Below, in pieces: positions 7,481 through 13,471 of a stretch of DNA of 13,471 nt (its first letter is position 1; each line of letters begins with the position of its first letter). The notes below the pieces were generated by a model that was not told the origin of the DNA, made no database searches, and worked only from the letters and a program-made list of their open reading frames with translations. Origin of the DNA: Microbacteriaceae bacterium (GTDB lineage: Bacteria > Actinomycetota > Actinomycetes > Actinomycetales > Microbacteriaceae); contig CANGJO010000018.1 in NCBI GenBank assembly GCA_947454285.1, forward strand, positions 1 through 13,471, read 5' to 3'. A program made the position numbers and the translations under genes.

Positions 7481-8956
7481 CTAGTAGCGGTAGTGGTCTA
7501 CCTTGTATGGGCCCTGCACTGGCACGCCAATGTAGCGGGCCTGATCGTTGCTCAACTGAGTCAATTCAACACCAAGAGCGCTCAAGTGCAAACGGGCAAC
7601 TTTTTCATCCAAGGCCTTTGGAAGAATGTGCACGCCTAGTTCGTATTCGCTCAACTTGGTGAACAACTCAATCTGAGCCAAAACCTGGTTGGCAAACGAG
7701 GTGCTCATCACGAAGCTTGGGTGCCCGGTGGCATTTCCAAGGTTCATCAGGCGACCCTCGCTCAGAATCAAAACCGAGCGACCATTTGGCAAGCGCCACT
7801 CGTGAACCTGAGGCTTGATCTCAACCTTTTCAACACCCGGGATGCGGTTGATGCCAGCCATGTCTACCTCGTCGTCAAAGTGACCAACGTTGGCAATGAT
7901 TGCCTGGTGCTTCATCTTCATTAGGTGCTCTGGCTTAATGATCGCGGTGTTACCGGTTGCGGTTACAAAGATGTCTACGGTTTCGAGAACCGATTCAAGG
8001 GTTGCCACCTGGTAGCCATCCATGACTGCCTGCAGCGCACAGATTGGATCGATCTCGCTAACGATTACTCGAGCGCCCTGACCGCGAAGTGCGTCGGCCG
8101 AACCCTTGCCAACATCGCCGTAGCCGGCAACGAAGCAGGTCTTTCCGCCGATCAAGGTATCGGTTGCACGGTTAAGACCGTCTGGCAGTGAGTGACGAAT
8201 GCCGTACTTGTTGTCGAACTTTGATTTGGTTACCGAGTCGTTCACATTGATGGCCGGGAACAAAAGTTCGCCGCGCTTGTGGAACTCGTATAGACGGTGA
8301 ACGCCGGTTGTGGTTTCCTCGGTAACACCCTTGATCTCACTTGCGATACGAGTGAAACGAGTTGGGTCATTCTTTAGAGACTTGCGAAGAAGCTCAAGAA
8401 TTACGCCGTACTCTTCACTGTCGTCTGCGCCAGTTGCCGGAACCGATCCAGCGATTTCAAATTCACGACCCTTGTGAACAAGCAATGTTGCATCGCCACC
8501 GTCATCAAGAATCATGTTTGGGCCGGTGTAATTTTCGCCCGCTGCTTCTGCTTCTGCAGACCAGTCAAAGATGCGATCTGTGCACCACCAGTACTCGTCT
8601 AGGGTTTCGCCCTTCCAAGCGAATACCGGAGTACCCGATGGGTTCTCGACGGTTCCGTTTGGGCCAACCACAACTGCAGCGGCAGCTTCGTCTTGAGTAG
8701 AGAATATGTTGCAAGAAGCCCAGCGAACCTGCGCACCAAGTGCAACCAAGGTCTCAATCAGAATTGCGGTCTGCACAGTCATGTGCAGTGAACCGGTGAT
8801 GCGTGCACCCTTTAGTGGTTGCGCTGCGGCAAATTCCGCACGCAGTGACATCAGGCCAGGCATTTCATTTTCAGCCAGACGAATCTGGTGACGGCCGGCT
8901 TCGGCAAGGGTTAAATCGGCAACTTTGTAATCAAAGGCAGTGATGGTTTTAGACAT
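7481..8956 (-). CDS. ahcY: Adenosylhomocysteinase (S-adenosyl-L-homocysteine hydrolase)
   Basis: AhcY reversibly splits S-adenosylhomocysteine, the product inhibitor of methyltransferases, into adenosine and homocysteine, using tightly bound NAD. The 491 residues are full length for the longer type found in mycobacteria; the shorter type is about 430. Visible landmarks are GSLHMTVQTAILIETL (55-70), DDGGDAT (151-157), TEETTTGVHRL (212-222), the catalytic block NDSVTKSKFDNKYG (239-252, Lys244 and Asp248 by comparison with human Lys186 and Asp190), the Rossmann motif GYGDVGKGSA (278-287), the conserved HP of the GNATGHPSFVMS region (412-413), and the NAD-contacting C-terminal tail ending KVDHYRY. 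The ATG at 8956-8954 is five bases after the manB stop; its ribosome site is weak, so coupling to manB translation is likely. It lies 20 bases before mtrA. Cytosolic and housekeeping. Confidence 0.98.
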   Translation of the reverse strand: MSKTITAFDYKVADLTLAEAGRHQIRLAENEMPGLMSLRAEFAAAQPLKGARITGSLHMTVQTAILIETLVALGAQVRWASCNIFSTQDEAAAAVVVGPNGTVENPSGTPVFAWKGETLDEYWWCTDRIFDWSAEAEAAGENYTGPNMILDDGGDATLLVHKGREFEIAGSVPATGADDSEEYGVILELLRKSLKNDPTRFTRIASEIKGVTEETTTGVHRLYEFHKRGELLFPAINVNDSVTKSKFDNKYGIRHSLPDGLNRATDTLIGGKTCFVAGYGDVGKGSADALRGQGARVIVSEIDPICALQAVMDGYQVATLESVLETVDIFVTATGNTAIIKPEHLMKMKHQAIIANVGHFDDEVDMAGINRIPGVEKVEIKPQVHEWRLPNGRSVLILSEGRLMNLGNATGHPSFVMSTSFANQVLAQIELFTKLSEYELGVHILPKALDEKVARLHLSALGVELTQLSNDQARYIGVPVQGPYKVDHYRY

Positions 8957-8961
8957 GATGC

Positions 8962-10395
8962 TTACGCTTTCTGCTGGATGAGATTTAGAACCTCATCACG
9001 GATCTGGGTCATCTTGGCCTCGGTTGAGGCCTCAACGTTCAAACGCAGTAGCGGCTCTGTGTTCGATGCACGAACGTTGAACCACCACCAGTTACCAGCA
9101 TCAGCAGGCTTGCCTAGCTCTTGTTTATTTGTTGCGGTGATGCCGTCAAACTCGTCAAAGTCGGCACGGTCTGCAAAAGCAGCCTGTACGCGAACCTTGG
9201 CGGCTGTGACATCTGAAACGGTGGAGTTGATTTCACCGCTCAAGTAATAAGGATTGTACTTTTTCGCGAATTCCGAAAGAGGCTGATCTTGTGTTCCAAA
9301 CTCTGCCAACACGTGCATGGCCGCCAACATTCCGTTATCGGCACCCCAAAAATCACGGAAGTAATAGTGGGCGCTGTGCTCGCCACCAAAAATAGCGTTG
9401 GTTGCCGCCATTTGGTCCTTGATTAGCGAGTGGCCAACCTTGGTCTTTACTGGGCGGGCGCCGTCTTCGGCGATTACCTCTTCAACCACACGCGAGGTCA
9501 GCAGGTTGTGCAGCACGGTGATCGGTGCGCCAGGGTTGGTGCGCTTTTCACGAGCAATCTCACGGTGAGCCACAATTGCGGCTACCGCAGACGGAGTTAC
9601 CGAGTTACCCTTTTCATCGATCACGAAGCAACGGTCGGCATCGCCATCGAACGCCAAACCAATATCGGCTCCGTGTTCAACAACGGCATTTTGCAAGTCC
9701 ACCAAATTCTTTGGGTCCAACGGGTTGGCCTCGTGGTTTGGGAAGGTGCCGTCAAGTTCAAAGTACATCGGAATAATTTCCAGCGGCAATGCTGCAAGAT
9801 CGCTGGCGTGACCAAGAACTGCAGGAACAGTCATTCCGCCCATACCGTTGGCCGCATCAACCACAACCTTTAGTGGGCGAATGCCAGAAAGATCAACCAG
9901 TTCGCGCAGGTAGCTGGCGTACTGAACCAGAATATGCTGATCGCGGTAACCACCCGGTGTAGCTACTTCGTCGATTCCGTTTTCAATGTAAACCTTCGCG
10001 CGGTCGCGAATGGCTGCCAGACCGGTGTCCATGCTGATGCCGCGCGCGCCCGCACGAGAAAACTTGATGCCGTTGTAAGCAGCTGGGTTGTGACTGGCGG
10101 TAAACATTGCTGCCGGCGCATCAAGCACGCCAGAGGCAAAATAACTTTCGTCTGTTGAGCAAAGTCCGATTGAAATCACATTGGCACCGCGAGCCTGAGC
10201 TCCAGCGGCAAACGCGTCGGCAAATTCCGGAGACGAGTCACGCATATCGTGGCCAACCACTACATCTTTACCGGCTGCACCAAGCTCGTCTACGAACCCG
10301 GCGGCAAGCGCGGCAACGATTTCTGTAGTTAGAGATTTGCCGACCAAACCGCGTACGTCGTAGGTCTTGACGATTGCGTCCCAATCAATATTCAT
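8962..10395 (-). CDS. manB: Phosphomannomutase/phosphoglucomutase
   Basis: This alpha-D-phosphohexomutase interconverts mannose-6-P and mannose-1-P (and often the glucose forms), feeding GDP-mannose for envelope glycans. From the chosen start it has 477 residues. The catalytic serine loop FTASHNP has Ser101. The metal loop DGDADR lies at 250-255, the sugar-specificity loop GGEHS at 337-341 and the phosphate-binding loop RASNTEPLLRL at 442-452. All four functional loops are intact. I start at the ATG at 10395-10393 (MNIDWDAIVKTYDVRG). A GTG 24 bases upstream would put the -10 element inside the gene and adds residues not expected in the family. There is no Shine-Dalgarno sequence, but TAAACT lies seven bases before the ATG, suggesting a leaderless mRNA. 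It heads the manB-ahcY-mtrAB-lpqB operon. Substrate preference between mannose and glucose cannot be fixed from sequence. Confidence 0.93.
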   Translation of the reverse strand: MNIDWDAIVKTYDVRGLVGKSLTTEIVAALAAGFVDELGAAGKDVVVGHDMRDSSPEFADAFAAGAQARGANVISIGLCSTDESYFASGVLDAPAAMFTASHNPAAYNGIKFSRAGARGISMDTGLAAIRDRAKVYIENGIDEVATPGGYRDQHILVQYASYLRELVDLSGIRPLKVVVDAANGMGGMTVPAVLGHASDLAALPLEIIPMYFELDGTFPNHEANPLDPKNLVDLQNAVVEHGADIGLAFDGDADRCFVIDEKGNSVTPSAVAAIVAHREIAREKRTNPGAPITVLHNLLTSRVVEEVIAEDGARPVKTKVGHSLIKDQMAATNAIFGGEHSAHYYFRDFWGADNGMLAAMHVLAEFGTQDQPLSEFAKKYNPYYLSGEINSTVSDVTAAKVRVQAAFADRADFDEFDGITATNKQELGKPADAGNWWWFNVRASNTEPLLRLNVEASTEAKMTQIRDEVLNLIQQKA

Positions 10396-10484
10396 TAGGC
10401 CAAGTTTACCAAGCCACACCCCCGCCCCGGGCCGGGTCAGCGACCCATCCGCACCAAGCCACCCCCGCTGTCTAAACTGGGGCC
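10396..10484. promoter_or_regulatory. Divergent promoter between manB and the metallopeptidase gene
   Basis: Both flanking genes have the same -10 hexamer, TAAACT, close to their ATG. On the minus strand it is at 10408-10403 with seven bases before the manB ATG. On the plus strand it is at 10473-10478 with six bases before the ATG at 10485. That spacing places transcription start at or next to the A of each ATG, and neither start has a Shine-Dalgarno sequence, so leaderless mRNAs are predicted, a common actinobacterial arrangement. No clear -35 box is seen. Between the two boxes the DNA is strongly GC-rich. Confidence 0.65.
10408..10468. repeat. Imperfect direct repeat and small inverted repeat within the divergent promoter
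   Basis: ACCAAGCCACACCCCCGC (10408-10425) recurs as ACCAAGCCACCCCCGC (10453-10468), differing only by a two-base indel. Between them GGGTC-AGC-GACCC (10434-10446) is a perfect five-base inverted repeat. The repeats lie between the two -10 boxes, where an activator or repressor could act on both genes. They could instead be the remains of a local duplication. Confidence 0.45.
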
Positions 10485-10904
10485 ATGGCTGAAATCTCGC
10501 GATCCAAGGGCACCAATCGTGACCGTCACGGCCGCGGTATTCGCCAGCCCCTGCTGAGCAACCTGCTGCGCAACGGAGGCCGCCACTCCAGCTTTGAGCA
10601 GATTGTCTCTGGCACCTGCGAGTACCTAAAAAATGCCTGGCCAGAAGAACTGATTGACCTCAATTGGGAGGTCGTTGATGCTCCGTCAATCAAGCCGGAA
10701 TCAAAGGGCGTTCGCCGCTGGGCCGTGAAGCGCGACGAAATGACCATCGTGATTTATCGGGTTCCAATCGAGCGCCTTGGTCACCACAGTCGCGCAGACG
10801 CACTACACGAACGCATGCACATTGAAGAATATGTTTTCGCCGCGGTTGGCCACTTGATTGGCAAAGACCCGTGGGACTTGGTTCCCGAGCGCTACCGCGA
10901 CTAA
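10485..10904 (+). CDS. Small metallopeptidase-like protein (Zincin_1/DUF1025 type)
   Basis: This 139-residue protein is the only plus-strand gene in the window. It resembles the small actinobacterial metallopeptidase-family proteins found near manB (Rv3259 in M. tuberculosis). It begins with a basic segment (RDRHGRGIRQPLL, 12-24). A core follows with FEQIVSGTCEYLKNAWPEEL (about 37-56), the strand TIVIYRVPIE (87-96) and a C-terminal helix with HERMHIEEYVFAAVGHLIGKDPWDL (108-132). HERMH (108-112) fits the HExxH zinc-binding pattern and Glu109 would be the catalytic base; the following EE may give further metal ligands. Proteolytic activity has not been shown for this family to my knowledge. No signal peptide or membrane segment is seen, so it should be cytosolic. 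The ATG is preceded by TAAACT at six bases and no Shine-Dalgarno sequence, suggesting a leaderless mRNA. Family call fairly sure; function unknown. Confidence 0.8.
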   Translation: MAEISRSKGTNRDRHGRGIRQPLLSNLLRNGGRHSSFEQIVSGTCEYLKNAWPEELIDLNWEVVDAPSIKPESKGVRRWAVKRDEMTIVIYRVPIERLGHHSRADALHERMHIEEYVFAAVGHLIGKDPWDLVPERYRD

Positions 10905-10938
10905 GCGTTCCTAGCTAAGAGTTCTAGCGAACAGCTTT
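10905..10938. terminator. Candidate bidirectional terminator between convergent genes
   Basis: In the 32-base gap between the two convergent stop codons, GC-GTTC-CTAG (10905-10914) can pair with CTAG-C-GAAC-A-GC (10924-10935). This gives about ten base pairs with two single-base bulges and a nine-base loop. On the plus strand TTTAA follows directly. The stem is moderate and the U-tract short, so this is a plausible but weak terminator, supported mainly by its place between converging genes. Confidence 0.4.
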
Positions 10939-12262
10939 AACGAACATTTACTGAAACCTTGCCACCGGCATTCTTTTGATCCAACACCGATATGTTCGCG
11001 ACCGTGCCGTTGATGTCTGTAATCAGGTTTGCGTAAAGCGGTGCATCGCTGCCATTGAATGAATATGTTGAACCGGCGGCGATCTCAAGCACATCAATCT
11101 GACCGGTCTTGTCGTTGTAAATACACAACTTAGAAATTCCAGCACTTGGAGCGGTGATGTTGCGCTTGCCACTGAACTTCTCGGCGGCTGGTATCCAAGT
11201 GAAGTCCGGTGCCGATGAAGCGGTGACGCGCGAAAGACGAATTGCCGTCTGCACCTCGGCATCCGCCGAAATCAACGCAACGTAGTTGCCATCCTTCAAT
11301 CCAGGAATTTCAAGATCGGTGACAGATCCCGCATTCACGGTTGAACGCACAACTGTGCCGAAGGTCTTGGAATCGGCTCCAACGATTTGCGCGGTCACGG
11401 TTGTATTTGTTTTACCCGGCACAAAGATGCGAAGCACCGGAACAAGATCTGCGTAGTCAGCATTGGCCGCCATCAACTTTGCGGCCTGCGTACTGCCACG
11501 CACAAAGATTCCAGGAATCACCTGTTGCTTGGCAAATGCCGGTGAAGGTGAAACGTAATCAACACCGGCTGCGCTCAAACCACGAACGGTTCGTTGTTGA
11601 ATCCACGCAGCAACAGCACCACCGTTTGCGGTGACGTGAGTTACAAAGCTCTTGGTCTTTGGAACCACACCTGCCAGTGGCACCACTGTGGTCTTACCGG
11701 CCACAACTGCAATTCCATTTAGACCCGGAGCCTCAACCGAACCGGCCTCACTAAAAATTTCTAGGCTCACGGTTGAATCAACTTGAGTGGTGTTGCGCAA
11801 AATCAAAAGTGCTTCGCGCCCAGTTGTGGTTGATCCACCAACCAACCAAAGATCGTTCGATGGCAGCTGGCAGTTGGTTGCCGCCAAGCCCTTGAGTGTG
11901 GCACCAGCAGCATTTTGGAATTGGCTGGCGTTCAACAACACAGAGCCCTGATCGGTTACTCCGTTAGGTGCGGTCACCGTGTAAACACCATCGCTAGATG
12001 AAACTGAGGCACCATTGCTGGCATTGAATTGGCTTACGTAGGCCACATTGCCCACGTGCTCAAAGTTGCCAAGCGTGGTGCCCTTGGCTCCACCGGCCTT
12101 AAATAGCGAGCCCGGGCAGGCCAGCGTCAAGTCGCGCGCCTTTACATCTAGCGATGAAGCGGCCGGAACATTACCAATCTGAATTTCAAAACTTGGTGCC
12201 AAAAGCGTGCCACCAACCAAGGCAGCCAACACCGCAAACAGAATCACAATCTTTTTGAACAT
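10937..12262 (-). CDS. DUF5719 family membrane-anchored protein
   Basis: This 441-residue protein has a single N-terminal hydrophobic segment (about 4-22, KIVILFAVLAALVGGTLLA) with a short basic start (MFKK) and no lipobox. It is probably a membrane anchor or uncleaved signal, with the rest outside the membrane. The exterior is rich in Ala, Gly, Thr, Ser and Val with alternating strand patterns, suggesting beta-sandwich repeats. Two cysteines, Cys49 (LTLACPG) and Cys131 (ATNCQLP), could form a disulphide, followed by the DUF5719-like stretch DLWLVGGSTTTGREALLILRN (137-157). Function is unknown. It overlaps the stop of the upstream glycosyltransferase-like gene by one base (TAATG), with GGTGAAG as a possible ribosome site, so the two are probably translated together and may act together at the envelope. 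Family assignment rests on the motif and the neighbourhood. Confidence 0.75.
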   Translation of the reverse strand: MFKKIVILFAVLAALVGGTLLAPSFEIQIGNVPAASSLDVKARDLTLACPGSLFKAGGAKGTTLGNFEHVGNVAYVSQFNASNGASVSSSDGVYTVTAPNGVTDQGSVLLNASQFQNAAGATLKGLAATNCQLPSNDLWLVGGSTTTGREALLILRNTTQVDSTVSLEIFSEAGSVEAPGLNGIAVVAGKTTVVPLAGVVPKTKSFVTHVTANGGAVAAWIQQRTVRGLSAAGVDYVSPSPAFAKQQVIPGIFVRGSTQAAKLMAANADYADLVPVLRIFVPGKTNTTVTAQIVGADSKTFGTVVRSTVNAGSVTDLEIPGLKDGNYVALISADAEVQTAIRLSRVTASSAPDFTWIPAAEKFSGKRNITAPSAGISKLCIYNDKTGQIDVLEIAAGSTYSFNGSDAPLYANLITDINGTVANISVLDQKNAGGKVSVNVR

Positions 12263-13471
12263 TAGTTTTCTTCACCAACCTCAACAAAGATCTGACTGTC
12301 ACCAGAAACACGACGGCGCTGGTTGGCGCTAGGGATCGCTAACAAAACAAATCCAAGCAACACCGATAGCTGCACGGCCTTGGTGATTGACCACGGCGAA
12401 TTAGGTTGCACGCCCGCGTTTAGCAACTTCTTATTTGGTTCGCGCACTCGCCACAGGTGACCGGTATCGGTAGAGCCAACCGCTTCGAGTTCCTTTACTG
12501 AATCAAGAGCAACGCCAAGTTGTCCGGCAATCACTGAATTCTGATCTGGCACCAAAACATAGCCAATGCCGGCCTCGTCAATGGTCTTTTGCAAGTCGCT
12601 ACCGTTTGCCGAAGCTAGGTCGGCAACTAGTTGTGCAAGGCGGTTGTATTCGCTGGCACGCTGTTGCTTTACGTTTGCCAACGCGAATCGGTAGCTCAAA
12701 CTCACGTCTTCAAGTTGCACGCCATCGCCAGAAACAATCTCGGCACCAAAGGCAATCGAACCATCGGCATTGATCTCTGGATTAATGACCAGCATCTTCA
12801 GCGCACTGCCCTGCTCTGCCTCGGCGGCAACGATTGACGGCACCACGCGACCATCGGTGTATTTCAAATTCGGCGATGTGGTCACGGATAGGAACAGTGC
12901 CGGTGCAAGACAAAGCAAGGCAAGTGCGCCACCGATAATCTTGCGAGCCTTGGTTCGCTTGATCTCGTTCAGACCAAGCGTGAACAAGACCGCGATCAAC
13001 AATCCAAAGATGCCAAGTAGTGCGGACGGTGAACCATTCACGAAATCAGTGGAACGCACGGTTGAACCAACGCCCACTGCGGCGAACGACAAGCTACTTA
13101 CTAGCCAGCCAGCCGCAACCGTGGCGATGCCGATTGCCCAAAGCACAAATGCGATTCCCCAGCGCTTGCCCACCAAGGCCAAGAGCGCGATCAGAATAAC
13201 CGGAATCAAAATCCAATTTGAGAATTGGCCAACTACCGGAAGGCTGGTTCCAAAACCTTCGCCCCCCAACATCATTTGCCACACCGGCGATTTGGCGCTT
13301 TGCTGTGGCAAGCCCGGATCTGCCAACAGAGCCAGCGGCTTCAGGAGGCCAAGTAGGTAATACAAAACGGTTGGGCCAAATACTGCTGCAGCAGGAAGTG
13401 GAATCCAAATCAAGAAGCCAAACTTGCGAATGCGTGAAGCAATCACCAATGCAAGCGCAACCAACAAAACC
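12262..13471 (-). CDS. C-terminal part of a large membrane protein, probable family-2 glycosyltransferase (N-terminus beyond window)
   Basis: About 402 residues are visible and the frame stays open to the right edge; the first visible residues (VLVALALVIASRIRKF) are already inside a membrane segment, so there is no real start here. Hydrophobic helices lie at about fragment residues 2-11, 18-41, 84-99, 102-121, 148-166 and 176-196. An extracytoplasmic domain of about 165 residues follows (about 197-361, with YTDGRVVPSIVAAEAEQG and DEAGIGYVLVPDQNS), then a last helix at about 362-380 and a short charged tail. This layout fits the membrane C-terminus of the large actinobacterial family-2 glycosyltransferases that precede DUF5719 genes. 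The catalytic domain is not visible, so the enzyme call rests on context. The TAA at 12264-12262 overlaps the DUF5719 ATG by one base. It may add sugars to an envelope polymer outside the membrane, but the substrate is unknown. Confidence 0.65.
   Translation of the reverse strand, partial: VLLVALALVIASRIRKFGFLIWIPLPAAAVFGPTVLYYLLGLLKPLALLADPGLPQQSAKSPVWQMMLGGEGFGTSLPVVGQFSNWILIPVILIALLALVGKRWGIAFVLWAIGIATVAAGWLVSSLSFAAVGVGSTVRSTDFVNGSPSALLGIFGLLIAVLFTLGLNEIKRTKARKIIGGALALLCLAPALFLSVTTSPNLKYTDGRVVPSIVAAEAEQGSALKMLVINPEINADGSIAFGAEIVSGDGVQLEDVSLSYRFALANVKQQRASEYNRLAQLVADLASANGSDLQKTIDEAGIGYVLVPDQNSVIAGQLGVALDSVKELEAVGSTDTGHLWRVREPNKKLLNAGVQPNSPWSITKAVQLSVLLGFVLLAIPSANQRRRVSGDSQIFVEVGEEN

Noticed and set aside
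10396..10419. GTG start for manB eight codons upstream
   Set aside because: It would place the TAAACT -10 box inside the coding sequence, and the family N-terminus begins at the downstream ATG.
12770..13360. Plus-strand open frame of 196 codons antisense to the membrane protein
   Set aside because: The minus-strand frame shows coherent membrane helices and ends in a coupled stop/start. The plus frame has low-complexity composition expected of an antisense frame.
1..13471. Mobile element, CRISPR array, tRNA/rRNA, toxin-antitoxin or phage genes
   Set aside because: All sequence longer than about 160 bases is accounted for by recognisable genes in conserved actinobacterial order. I saw no spaced repeats, transposase motifs or cloverleaf sequence.

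Overview
The window comes from an actinobacterial chromosome, most likely Microbacteriaceae. The strongest evidence is gene order. On the minus strand, read in the direction of transcription, come ahcY, mtrA, mtrB, lpqB, comF, hpf and secA. This is close to the Mycobacterium tuberculosis segment sahH (Rv3248c) to secA1 (Rv3240c). A phosphomannomutase, a DUF5719 protein, a Zincin_1-type metallopeptidase and a large membrane glycosyltransferase, typical neighbours in Microbacteriaceae, lie upstream. Base composition looks near 50 % GC, low for the family, and intergenic spaces are short. This would fit a streamlined planktonic lineage (Rhodoluna/Aquiluna-like), but that placement is inference.

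Layout from right to left, following minus-strand transcription: (1) 13471-12262, the C-terminal membrane part of a large protein, probably a family-2 glycosyltransferase, cut by the right edge and coupled by a TAATG stop/start overlap to a DUF5719 envelope protein (12262-10937). (2) 10904-10485, one plus-strand gene, a small zincin-like protein with an HERMH motif, converging on DUF5719 and diverging from manB. (3) 10395-5181 and on to 3506, a very tight run manB / ahcY / mtrA / mtrB / lpqB with gaps of 5, 20, 0 and -8 nt, almost certainly one operon. (4) 3422-2739 comF, then 2689-2072 a long-form hibernation promoting factor, each with a short spacer. (5) 1913-1, the first 637 residues of SecA, read from a TTG start and cut by the left edge.

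Functionally this is a cell-envelope and housekeeping block: mannose activation for glycans (ManB), methyl-cycle recycling (AhcY), the MtrAB/LpqB envelope and division signalling system, stationary-phase ribosome protection (HPF) and the Sec motor ATPase.

I see no mobile element, CRISPR array, tRNA, rRNA, phage gene or defence system. The most interesting unexplained sequence is regulatory: a divergent promoter at 10396-10484 with a TAAACT -10 element 6-7 nt before each ATG (predicted leaderless mRNAs), and a hairpin-rich spacer between hpf and secA. I did not find a convincing previously undescribed system among the genes.
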